NCBI GenBank assembly: GCA_012270675.1
Contig: JAAXHW010000089.1
Coordinates: 1-48,206 of the forward strand
Direction: 5' to 3'
Origin: Candidatus Latescibacterota bacterium
GTDB lineage: Bacteria; Latescibacterota; UBA2968; GCA-2709665
Length of the DNA stretch: 48,206 nt
Shown: positions 8,105 through 15,357 of the stretch, in pieces
Position numbering within the stretch: position 1 is the stretch's first letter
Layout: every line of letters starts with the position of its first letter
Notes under the pieces: generated by a model
What the model was told of the DNA's origin: nothing
Seen by the model: only the letters and a program-made list of their open reading frames with translations
Database searches by the model: none
Made by a program: the position numbers and the translations under genes

Positions 8105-9373
8105 ATGGCAAGGGAGGTCCAGGTGGATTTTCCCCGGATGTTTCCGATACGACAGTCTTTTCCCGCAGAGCGCCTGGAACATCCTGCCGCCGAGGTCTAC
8201 CGCTGCGTGATGGCATCCGGGCTGGGAGGTCGGATCAAGACGGGGGACAGGGTTGCGATCACGGCGGGCAGCCGCGGGATCAGCGGAATTGCCGGGTTGA
8301 CACGGGCGGTGGTGGATGCCGTGCGAGAGCTGGGAGGCGATCCCTTTATTCTGCCCGCGATGGGCAGCCACGGAGGGGCGACGGTGGCGGGTCAGGTCGA
8401 GATTTTGGCCGCTTACGGGATTGCGGAGGAGGCGGTGGGGGCGCCGATCAAAGCCACGATGGAGGTGGTGCAGGTGGGCGAGGTGGAAGGGGAGATTCCG
8501 GTGGTGCTGAACCGGCTGGCCGCGGAAGCGGACGGAGTGGTGCTGGTCAACCGGATCAAGCCCCACACGGCGTTTCGAGGGCCGTTCGAGAGCGGGCTGA
8601 TGAAGATGATGACGATCGGGCTGGGCAACCATAAGGGTGCGACGCTGGCCCATTCGATGGGGGCGGGCGGCCTGCCCCGGATGATTCCGGCCTGGGGGCG
8701 GGTGATTCTGAGGGAGGCGCCGATTGCTCTGGGGGTGGCCATTCTGGAGAACGCCTACGAACGGACGGCCAGGATTGTTGCGGTGGAGCCCGAGGATTTC
8801 GAGTCGGTGGAGCCCCGGCTGCTGGAGGAGGCCCGTGGGATGATGCCCCGCCTGCCGGTGAGCCGGATTGATGTGCTGATTGTGGACCGGATCGGGAAAA
8901 ATATCAGTGGAACGGGCATGGACCCGAACATTATCGGGCGCATCTGGCTTCCGGGCATCAAGGAGCCGGATGCGCCTTCGATTGAACGTATTGTGGCCCT
9001 GGACCTGACGGAGGAGACGCACGGCAACGCCAACGGGATCGGTCTGGCGGATATCACGACCCGGCGGCTGGTGGGTAAGATCGACACCGGGGCGACCTAC
9101 GCCAACGCGTTTACTACGACGTTTCTCAACCGGGCCTATATCCCGGTCGTCGGGGAAACCGACCGCGAGGCGATTGAGATCGCCCTGGACGTGCTGCGGA
9201 TGGAGCGCCCGCAGGATGCGCGCGTGCTGCGCATCCACTCGACGCTGGAGCTGGAACACCTGTGGGCGTCCCGGGCGTTGCTGCCCGAGCTGCGGGAGAG
9301 GGAAGAGATCGAGGTGCTGGGAGGGGCGGCGGAAATGCCGTTTGACGAGGCGGGAGGGCTGGCTGCGATGTAG
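8105..9373 (+). CDS. LarA-like (DUF2088, lactate-racemase-domain) protein
   Basis: The 422-residue protein shows the LarA N-terminal nucleotide-binding-like fold (GDRVAITAGSRGI, then PFILPAMGSHGG) and the subfamily signature VNRIKPHTAFRG followed by ESGLMKMMTIGLG. Characterised LarA racemises lactate with a nickel-pincer nucleotide cofactor made by LarB, LarC and LarE; none of those genes is in this window. Homologues in this group act on diverse 2-hydroxy acids, so an epimerase or racemase feeding the neighbouring dehydrogenase or LUD system is plausible. The GTG/ATG choice is clear: ATG at 8105 with AAGG upstream, 27 bases after the kinase gene. Transcription ends at the strong hairpin just downstream. 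Whether the nickel cofactor is used here is unknown. Confidence 0.72.
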   Translation: MAREVQVDFPRMFPIRQSFPAERLEHPAAEVYRCVMASGLGGRIKTGDRVAITAGSRGISGIAGLTRAVVDAVRELGGDPFILPAMGSHGGATVAGQVEILAAYGIAEEAVGAPIKATMEVVQVGEVEGEIPVVLNRLAAEADGVVLVNRIKPHTAFRGPFESGLMKMMTIGLGNHKGATLAHSMGAGGLPRMIPAWGRVILREAPIALGVAILENAYERTARIVAVEPEDFESVEPRLLEEARGMMPRLPVSRIDVLIVDRIGKNISGTGMDPNIIGRIWLPGIKEPDAPSIERIVALDLTEETHGNANGIGLADITTRRLVGKIDTGATYANAFTTTFLNRAYIPVVGETDREAIEIALDVLRMERPQDARVLRIHSTLELEHLWASRALLPELREREEIEVLGGAAEMPFDEAGGLAAM

Positions 9374-9405
9374 CGTGACGCAGCATCGCGAAGGGGTTGG
9401 TGTGT

Positions 9406-9440
9406 AAAAGGCGTCGAGCCCGAGAGGGCCGACGCTTTTT
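9406..9440. terminator. Strong bidirectional intrinsic terminator
   Basis: AAAAGGCGTCGAGCCC pairs with GGGCCGACGCTTTTT across a GAGA loop, with a single bulged A. The stem ends in A/T tracts on both sides, so it can stop the plus-strand LarA-like transcript and the convergent minus-strand DapA-like transcript. Confidence 0.85.
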
Positions 9441-9447
9441 ACGTCTG

Positions 9448-10401
9448 CTAAAGCACGCCTTTCGCCTTCAGAAAACGGCGCAGCCTGCGTCTGCTCGCCG
9501 CATTGAGTACGTTGCCGCCCGCGGAAGGGGCGTAGAGGACGCGGGTGTCGCGGACCGGGCCGCCGGCCAGGCCCATCATTTCCAGGCCCGCCTTGAGCAT
9601 GGGGGTGCCGAGCTGGCGGCGCATTTCGGTGAGGGGCTCAAAATAGTCCCGGAAGCGCATGGCCTCCTGCCAGCGCCCCTGGATGGCGGCGTTGTGAAGC
9701 TTGATGGACATGGAGAGGGAGAGGTTGGCCATGCCGGTGGTAAAGCCGACCGCGCCGGCCAGGTAGTAGTAGGGGACCATATTCTCTCCCCCGCCGGTGA
9801 TAAAGGGGACGGTGTTGGCGGTTGCACGGCAGCCGGTTCTGACCCAGTCCACGGCGCCGCTTTCTTCTTTGATGGCGACGACGTTTTTGATCCTGGCGAA
9901 CCGTTTGACTAGATCGATGGAGAGGGGCTGGTGTGGGGCCCGGAAGGGGAGGAAGCCGATGTCAATGGCCCTGGCAATGGCCCTGTGGTGGTCCCATATG
10001 GCTTTCTCCCCGCGTTTGACAACCGGGTCGTGGGGCATCACCAGGACGGCGTCGCAGCCAACGTCCTGAGCGGCTTCGGCCATTTTGACAGCGGTTTTTG
10101 TGGGGCCGCCGATGCCGGAGACGATTTTGCAACGCCCTTCTGCGCCGGCGACCGCGGCTTTGGCAACAGCTTTGACCTCCGCAGGGGAGAGGGCGTAGAA
10201 TTCGCCCGACCCGCCGCAGAGGACCATGGTCTTTTCGCCTTTGACGCCGGAGAAATACCGGATGTTCTTTTCAACGCCTTCCAGGTCGATCTCGTGCTTT
10301 CCCTGCCGGTTCCTGGTGGTTTTCATGGGGGTCATCACAAAGACATAGACCCCACAGGCATTGAAGGTTTTTCTGAAGGTATCAGGTTTTTTCCGGACCA
10401 T
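9448..10401 (-). CDS. Dihydrodipicolinate synthase/N-acetylneuraminate lyase (DapA) family aldolase
   Basis: A 317-residue class I aldolase. The Schiff-base lysine is K178 in NVVAIKEESG, and GGSGEFYALSPAE is the family's pyruvate/substrate loop. The catalytic tyrosine region, usually a PPYY-type motif, reads VLVMPHDPV here, and the usual YN.P is FRAPH, so it is unlikely to be a true DapA. More likely it is a 2-keto-3-deoxy-sugar-acid aldolase or a dehydratase of this superfamily. The frame continues upstream to 10650, but the ATG at 10401 follows a near-perfect GGGAGGTGA ribosome site, and the upstream 83 codons are low-complexity Ser/Pro-rich sequence. It lies downstream of the HpaI aldolase gene on the same strand and ends at the strong terminator. 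Confidence 0.8.
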   Translation of the reverse strand: MVRKKPDTFRKTFNACGVYVFVMTPMKTTRNRQGKHEIDLEGVEKNIRYFSGVKGEKTMVLCGGSGEFYALSPAEVKAVAKAAVAGAEGRCKIVSGIGGPTKTAVKMAEAAQDVGCDAVLVMPHDPVVKRGEKAIWDHHRAIARAIDIGFLPFRAPHQPLSIDLVKRFARIKNVVAIKEESGAVDWVRTGCRATANTVPFITGGGENMVPYYYLAGAVGFTTGMANLSLSMSIKLHNAAIQGRWQEAMRFRDYFEPLTEMRRQLGTPMLKAGLEMMGLAGGPVRDTRVLYAPSAGGNVLNAASRRRLRRFLKAKGVL

Positions 10402-10537
10402 TCGTTTCACCTCCCTGTACAAATCCGGGTGTGGGAAAGTGGTCGATTGTCCACCGGGACGACGGTGGGCCTTCGTCGCGGGGAAAGTAAGCGGTGGCCG
10501 CCCCCACGGCGCCCGCATTGCAGGTCGGGATAGCGGG

Positions 10538-11305
10538 CTATTTTCTGCAGGGTTCGAAGGCCGAGGCGAGTTGCTGCATGCCGTTGGCGACAAGGCCGCC
10601 GTCCGAGCCGAGGGCGATGAAAGTGAATCCGGCCTGGACGGTCGCTTCAACTTGCGCGGGATTCAGGAGGAGGATGCCGGCGGCCTTGCCGGCCCTGCGG
10701 GCGGCGCTGGCGACTTTCCGGCGCGCGTCTGAGAATTTGGGGTTGTCGAACTGTTCGGGGATGCCCAGGTTGACGCTCAGGTCGAGCGGTCCAATGAAGA
10801 GGACGTCCACGCCGTCCACGGCCGCGATGCCGTCGATGCAGTCCAGGGCTTCCCGGGTTTCGATCTGGACGACGGTGGTGAGCAGTTCGTGGGAGCGGGC
10901 GAAGTAGTCTTCAAAGTCCACACCGAAACCGCTGCCCCGGTTCAGTTTGGCCACGCCCCGGATACCGCGGGGGGGATAGCGCATGGAGGCGACCGCCTGC
11001 TCGGCTTCGGCCACGCTGCTGATGTAGGGGACCATAACGCCCGATGCGCCCATGTCGAGCACTCTTTTGAAGCGGGGCGGTTCGTTCGAGGCGATCCGGA
11101 CGATGGGCGCAGCCGGTGTGCCGCCCACGGCCTGGAGCTGGTGGACCAGGCTTTCGTGGTCTCCAGCGCCGTGCTCAATGTCGATCAAGACCCAGTCGAA
11201 TCCGCTCTGCGCGGCCATTTCGGCGGTGAGACTGGAGCCGAGGTTGATAAAAGTGCCGGCCAGCAGGTCGCCGTTGAGCACACGCTGACGGATGCTGTTG
11301 ATCAT
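10538..11305 (-). CDS. HpcH/HpaI family class II aldolase
   Basis: The 255-residue protein has all the HpaI landmarks: DIEHG near residue 43, GASGVMVPYI, the RYPPRGIRG loop, the metal-binding Glu in VQIETREALD and the metal-binding Asp in FIGPLDLSVNLG. These enzymes reversibly cleave 2-keto-3-deoxy or 4-hydroxy-2-keto acids to pyruvate and an aldehyde using a divalent metal. An AAGGAT box is about eight bases before the ATG. It is the upstream partner of the DapA-like gene, so the island carries two unrelated pyruvate aldolases, one Schiff-base and one metal-dependent. The natural substrate could be 2-keto-3-deoxy-glucarate, -rhamnonate or similar; sequence alone does not decide. Confidence 0.87.
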   Translation of the reverse strand: MINSIRQRVLNGDLLAGTFINLGSSLTAEMAAQSGFDWVLIDIEHGAGDHESLVHQLQAVGGTPAAPIVRIASNEPPRFKRVLDMGASGVMVPYISSVAEAEQAVASMRYPPRGIRGVAKLNRGSGFGVDFEDYFARSHELLTTVVQIETREALDCIDGIAAVDGVDVLFIGPLDLSVNLGIPEQFDNPKFSDARRKVASAARRAGKAAGILLLNPAQVEATVQAGFTFIALGSDGGLVANGMQQLASAFEPCRK

Positions 11306-11334
11306 GGGGATATCCTTGTGGGTGAGGGTGGATT

Positions 11335-11589
11335 TTACGGGTGGTCACCGTCGTCGCAATCCGGACGTTTGGGGTGCTCGATTACAAAGCCGGTTTTCAG
11401 GTATTCGAGGGCCTTTGTATAGCTGCGGTTCTGGAGGTAGTGTTTGAGTTGGGGGGATGCTGTGGGCGCGACTTCCTGCTGGAGCCTGCTAATCTGAAGG
11501 AGGTGCTTTGTGACGTCCTCTTTTTTGGAGATGCTGTCGAACATCGCCTCGAGCGTCTCTTTGAGCGCTGTGGCCTGTAGTGTTGTCAT
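11335..11589 (-). CDS. Small predicted helical protein of unknown function
   Basis: An 84-residue, mostly helical, hydrophilic protein beginning MTTLQATALKETLEAMF and ending in an acidic/proline tail (HPKRPDCDDGDHP). The ATG at 11589 is chosen because a GGAGG box lies seven bases upstream; the longer frame to 11664 has no ribosome site. No signal peptide, membrane segment or metal motif is visible. The middle (QNRSYTKALEYLKTGF) could be one helix-turn-helix hairpin of TPR type. It lies between the Qng1-like and HpaI genes on the same strand, with 87 and 29 bases of spacing. I do not recognise the family. Confidence 0.6.
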   Translation of the reverse strand: MTTLQATALKETLEAMFDSISKKEDVTKHLLQISRLQQEVAPTASPQLKHYLQNRSYTKALEYLKTGFVIEHPKRPDCDDGDHP

Positions 11590-11676
11590 GGGATGCCTCC
11601 GAAATAGGTGTTCCGGGTCTGTGAAATCCGAACTAAAAATAGAGCTTTCCCCCGGGTGTGTCAAGCGGTGCAGGGG

Positions 11677-12642
11677 TCAGTAGAAGACGCTTCGCGTCCT
11701 GTGGCGCGGATGTGCTTTGTAGGCAGACCCCTGGCCCCGGTTCCAGAGGAGGTAATCCAGTTCTCTTGCGGCTACGCTGTGTCCACATTGGCGGAGCTCA
11801 TCGACCAGGACCTCCACTGCATGGACGGCGCACGCCCGAATTTCAACCTCTTCGGCGCACCCCAACGGGATCTCCTTTTCCGCATCGATACGGGCGGCCA
11901 GGGTATCCGTATAGTGCAGGATGCCGTCGAGACGGAGGACGTGGGGGACGAGGTTGTCCGCGAAGATGGTGAGGCGGTCCAGGTCGTCGAACCGGCCCGG
12001 TCCCCGGCCGTCGAATGCCAGGAAGAGGTCCGCAGGGGTAATTTGCGCCCGTTTGTAGAAGGGGACGTCCAGTTCGCCATAGGATGCCACGTCTTTGAAG
12101 CAGGGCATTTTGATGAGCAGCGCTACGAGCCGCTCGGCGGATGCGTCTGCTGTTTCAACCAGACGGACAAAGCTTCCGTCGAAGCGGTCGAGCAGGTACC
12201 GGCCCAGGTCGTTCAGGGCCGTGGCGAAGTGCTGCAGGAGTTCGCGAACGATGTAGTTGTCAGGCTCCTGGCCGAATATCGCCGTGCAATCGTCTGTGGA
12301 AAGTCGCGTCAGGTCCTGTGCCGAGAGCGGGCCGTGGGTGCTGTAGTGGTCGTTGAGGGAAGAGGCCACGGTGAAGTATCCGGACATACCGGAGCGCTTC
12401 CGCAGATGGGGAGAATAGCCGGAACTGAAGTTGACGGCGTTCAGGGTGAGGAAGAAAGCGACCGTGTCGTCGCCCCGGCCGAGGTAGTGGCAGTCGGGGT
12501 CAATCTGTGGATGCGCGATCCGCTCCAGCGGGAGAGATGCGGCGTAGGACGGGATGGAATCGTAGTCGATCCGGACGTGGGTCGCTCTGCCGGCGACCGC
12601 CTTGCAGGCAGCGCGTACCCTCTCAAGCAGGCCGGCCATCAC
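11677..12642 (-). CDS. Queuosine salvage protein, DUF2419/Qng1 family
   Basis: This 321-residue protein matches the queuosine 5'-phosphate N-glycosylase family (Q_salvage, eukaryotic Qng1/C9orf64). Characteristic segments are DYDSIPSYAASLP near the N-terminus, FFLTLNAVNFSSGYSP, VPFYKRAQITPADLFLAF, DLDRLTIFADNLVPHVLR and the C-terminal EVEIRACAVHAVEVL. The enzyme frees the base queuine from queuosine monophosphate so that it can be reinserted into tRNA. The family is patchy in bacteria. No tgt, queuine transporter or de novo queuosine gene is in the window, so salvage is inferred from homology alone. The start overlaps the stop of the upstream acetyltransferase gene by four bases (ATGA), implying translational coupling. 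The protein has normal length and no signal peptide. Confidence 0.82.
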   Translation of the reverse strand: MMAGLLERVRAACKAVAGRATHVRIDYDSIPSYAASLPLERIAHPQIDPDCHYLGRGDDTVAFFLTLNAVNFSSGYSPHLRKRSGMSGYFTVASSLNDHYSTHGPLSAQDLTRLSTDDCTAIFGQEPDNYIVRELLQHFATALNDLGRYLLDRFDGSFVRLVETADASAERLVALLIKMPCFKDVASYGELDVPFYKRAQITPADLFLAFDGRGPGRFDDLDRLTIFADNLVPHVLRLDGILHYTDTLAARIDAEKEIPLGCAEEVEIRACAVHAVEVLVDELRQCGHSVAARELDYLLWNRGQGSAYKAHPRHRTRSVFY

Positions 12643-13382
12643 TTCCCCTGCCTCAGGTATGGACCGGGGTTGGTTTCGACTTCGTCCAGGAGGGTGTGGA
12701 CGTAGTCCCTCACCCGGAAGAGCCGGCAGTCAGCATCGCCTATCCGGCCTCTGCTCAGGGTGCCGACCCGGTCCCAGAATGCGCCCAGTGCCGGGCGTTT
12801 TATCCCCGGGTAGGTCGCTTTGGGGTTCCGGTCGAGCAGTTTGTGCCAGTAGAGGACTTCGACAAGGTGGATGTAGGTGGAAGATTCGTAGTCCACGCCC
12901 AGCATGAGGATTTTTGCATTGGCCCGATAGGCCCTGTACATCGGCGAGTGCGTGCCGTAGGTCTTGCCCCAGGGTTCGAGGTCCCAGGGCGATTTGCAGC
13001 CCTCACGGCTGAGGTGGTCGGCCACCCACTGTTCCGCACCCTTTCCCCGGGCGGCCACGGAGTGGGAGTAGTGGTCGGAGCGGTACGTGCCGGGCATCCG
13101 GCGAAAACACTCGGTGATCCACCCTGTGGTGGACGCGGTGGTCTCGATGTTCCAGCGCGCCGCCCGCCCGTCTCTGTCGGGAGGCACCAGGTTGAACGAT
13201 GGCATCAGGATGAGCCCTTCGGGACCGACCGCGTCCTCCAGGGCCCGGACTACGGTCTCTGCGCCGGCTTCGACAGGGCCGAGGCTTTTGAAGGAAGCGT
13301 GGACAAAGAGGATATCCGCCGGTTCGACGCCGAGCGTTCCGAGGTCCTGCGCAAGTGTTTCGCGTGTGTGGGATGCTGGCAT
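12639..13382 (-). CDS. AAC(3)/YokD-like N-acetyltransferase family protein
   Basis: The 247-residue protein follows the antibiotic NAT fold: LFVHASFKSLGPVEAG, TVVRALEDAVGPEGLILMPSF, SDHYSHSVAARGKGAEQWV (containing the conserved His region) and SPMYRAYRANAKILMLGV. Classical members acetylate the 3-amino group of aminoglycosides with acetyl-CoA; many chromosomal relatives such as YokD have unknown acceptors. Nothing in the context, such as an integron or transposon, suggests a mobile resistance gene, so an endogenous amine acceptor is more likely. The ribosome site is weak. It overlaps the Qng1-like gene by four bases, making a coupled pair, and follows the flavin reductase gene on the same strand. 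Confidence 0.8.
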   Translation of the reverse strand: MPASHTRETLAQDLGTLGVEPADILFVHASFKSLGPVEAGAETVVRALEDAVGPEGLILMPSFNLVPPDRDGRAARWNIETTASTTGWITECFRRMPGTYRSDHYSHSVAARGKGAEQWVADHLSREGCKSPWDLEPWGKTYGTHSPMYRAYRANAKILMLGVDYESSTYIHLVEVLYWHKLLDRNPKATYPGIKRPALGAFWDRVGTLSRGRIGDADCRLFRVRDYVHTLLDEVETNPGPYLRQGK

Positions 13383-13434
13383 AAATCAGAAGCGACCTGT
13401 GTGCCGATGGTGTTCCAGCTTCTGAGGCTTTCCC

Positions 13435-14034
13435 CTATTCCGGCCGGTGCATGGAGAACAACGTATTGACGACGGTATAGCCGTCGCTGCGGCCCATGCG
13501 GGCAATCGGCCTGTACTTCAACCAGTCCACCTCGCCATTGGACAGGACGTGGTCTTCAATGTGCATGCCCAGGACTTCACCCACGACCATTGTGTTGTGG
13601 TCGCCGAGCAGTTCGAATATCCTGTACAGACGGCACTCCAGGCGAATGGGGGATGCCCTGACGCCGGGCGGGTTGACCAGAACCGATGCCGCGGGTTCGA
13701 GGCCGGCAAGCGCCATTTCGTCCACTTCCGGCGCAACCGATGCACAGGTCTGGTTCATTTCGTTTCTGAACGCATAGGGAGGAAAGTTGACGACAAATTC
13801 ACGGGTTTCCCGAATGTTGGCGAGGGTATCCGCTTCCTGCCGGTTCTTTCTCAATCCAGTGACGGCGAACATGACCTGCGGCGGTTTGTAGGCCACAGCC
13901 GAAGAGAAACTGTACGGGGCCAGGTTGATGATGCCCTGGCGGCTCTGCGTGGATATCCAGAAGATGGACCTGGGGACGTCACAACTGTTCAACAGGCCCG
14001 GGGGCATGCTGTCTTCTTTTGCAGGGTAGAACAT
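13435..14034 (-). CDS. Flavin reductase-like (FMN-binding split barrel) protein
   Basis: A 199-residue split-barrel flavoprotein of the DIM6/NTAB group. The signature is IINLAPYSFSSAVAYKPPQVMF near residues 36-57, followed by FVVNFPPYAFRNEMNQ and the C-terminal HNTMVVGEVLGMHIED. Members bind FMN and reduce flavin with NAD(P)H for a partner monooxygenase, or act as stand-alone oxidoreductases. There is no obvious monooxygenase partner in the window. An AGGAT box precedes the ATG by about nine bases. It lies 30 bases downstream of speDE and 52 bases upstream of the acetyltransferase on the same strand, so it is probably in the same operon. Confidence 0.83.
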   Translation of the reverse strand: MFYPAKEDSMPPGLLNSCDVPRSIFWISTQSRQGIINLAPYSFSSAVAYKPPQVMFAVTGLRKNRQEADTLANIRETREFVVNFPPYAFRNEMNQTCASVAPEVDEMALAGLEPAASVLVNPPGVRASPIRLECRLYRIFELLGDHNTMVVGEVLGMHIEDHVLSNGEVDWLKYRPIARMGRSDGYTVVNTLFSMHRPE

Positions 14035-14064
14035 GGTTCACACATCCTGTGGTTTGACAGCTAC

Positions 14065-15333
14065 TCAGCTCTCCAGCAGGGTTTTGAGGAAAGTGGGCAG
14101 GGCAAACGCGGCCTGGTGGATTTCTTTGTTGTAGTACCGCAGGTGGTGTTTTGCCGCAAATGTCCCGGACTTTTCCGGATCGAAGTGTTTAAGTGGGTGC
14201 AGGCATCCCTTTGAAGCGCAGGAGAAACTCAACATACCCGTGGTGTAGGTGGGGATGAAGGCCAGGTAGCAGTGCACCCGGTCTTCTCCAAAGGTGTGGC
14301 GCTGGTGTTGATAGATCTCTTTGAAGGTCTGGCTGTAAAGCGTGGGGGGCTCGGTCTGGGCGGCCATGAGGCCGTCCGCTTTCAGACAGCGGTGGACCTG
14401 CGCGTAAAATTCCCTGGAGAAGAGGTTCTCCGCCGGACCGATGGGGCAGGTGGCATCGATGACGATGAGGTCGAAGGCAGCGTCCGGGCAGTTCCGGATG
14501 TAGGCAGCGCCGTCCTGGATTTCAAGGGTGAGTCTGGGGTCTCCAAAGGCAGAGGCGAGGGAGGGTAGATGTGCTTTTGAGGCTTCGACCACGGCGTCGT
14601 CGATTTCGACCAGGACCACTTCGCTGAGACAGTCGTGTTTGAGGAGCTCTCTGGCTGCGCCGCCGTCTCCGCCGCCGATGATCAAAGCTCGCTCGGAACC
14701 GGGATGGGTGAGCATGGGCACGTGGACGATCATTTCGTGGTAGATGTATTCATCTTTTTCCGTGCATGTTACAGCGCCGTCCAGGACGAGCATTTTCCCG
14801 TACCCGTAGGTGTTGAAAATTTCAACTTTTTGGAAGGAGGATTGTTTTCTGTAGAGCATACCGGCGTGTCTGAGGGAGAGGGCGATGTCTTCGTTTTTAT
14901 CCGTAAACCAGATGTTTCGGAAGTGCTGCGGGACATCCTGTTTTTTTTGGGATTGATCAGGCGGACGGGTGTTTTTCTTCAGCAGATTGAGCTGCCCGCG
15001 GCGCATTTCCAGGGTCGAGCCGTGGGTGGCCCCGAAGGATGCTTTCAGAGATTCGTAGGATGTCCAGGGGTCGAGTTTATCGCCGCAGGTGAACAGGTCA
15101 ACCGCAGCGAATCCGTATTCGGGCCAGGTGTGAACCGCCAGGTGGCTTTCCTGGATGACCACGGTGCCTGAGACGCCGCAGGGAGAGAAATGGTGGAAGG
15201 AGGTGTTGATGATTGTGGCGCCGGCCTCCCGGGCGGCCTTGACCATGCTCTGCTCGATGTGGGTGACATCGTTCAGCGCAGACGGAGGACACCCGTAGAG
15301 TTCGACGAGGATGTGCCTGCCCAGCGCGTCCAT
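14065..15333 (-). CDS. Bifunctional S-adenosylmethionine decarboxylase (SpeD)-spermidine synthase-like (SpeE) fusion
   Basis: Residues 1 to about 125 are a class 1B AdoMet decarboxylase proenzyme. Ser63 (in QESHLAVH) is the autocleavage site that becomes the pyruvoyl group, and His68 and Cys83 complete the active site with the exact spacing of Thermotoga SpeD. A linker of about 15 residues leads to a SpeE aminopropyltransferase domain with [23 protein letters not shown] (dcAdoMet site), VEIDDAVVE and the gate loop [15 protein letters not shown]. In that loop the catalytic Asp is kept, but the second Asp of the usual DSTDP, which contacts the amine acceptor, is Cys. The two steps make decarboxylated AdoMet and transfer its aminopropyl group to a polyamine. 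After self-cleavage the SpeE domain stays joined to the pyruvoyl chain, allowing channelling. AAGGA precedes the ATG by about eight bases. Confidence 0.9.
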   Translation of the reverse strand: MDALGRHILVELYGCPPSALNDVTHIEQSMVKAAREAGATIINTSFHHFSPCGVSGTVVIQESHLAVHTWPEYGFAAVDLFTCGDKLDPWTSYESLKASFGATHGSTLEMRRGQLNLLKKNTRPPDQSQKKQDVPQHFRNIWFTDKNEDIALSLRHAGMLYRKQSSFQKVEIFNTYGYGKMLVLDGAVTCTEKDEYIYHEMIVHVPMLTHPGSERALIIGGGDGGAARELLKHDCLSEVVLVEIDDAVVEASKAHLPSLASAFGDPRLTLEIQDGAAYIRNCPDAAFDLIVIDATCPIGPAENLFSREFYAQVHRCLKADGLMAAQTEPPTLYSQTFKEIYQHQRHTFGEDRVHCYLAFIPTYTTGMLSFSCASKGCLHPLKHFDPEKSGTFAAKHHLRYYNKEIHQAAFALPTFLKTLLES

Positions 15334-15357
15334 TTCTCCAATCCTTTATCTGGCGAT

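Noticed and set aside
12639-13382. AAC(3)-like gene as an acquired aminoglycoside-resistance gene
   Set aside because: It has native-like composition, is coupled to a metabolic gene and has no mobile-element context, so an endogenous function is more likely.
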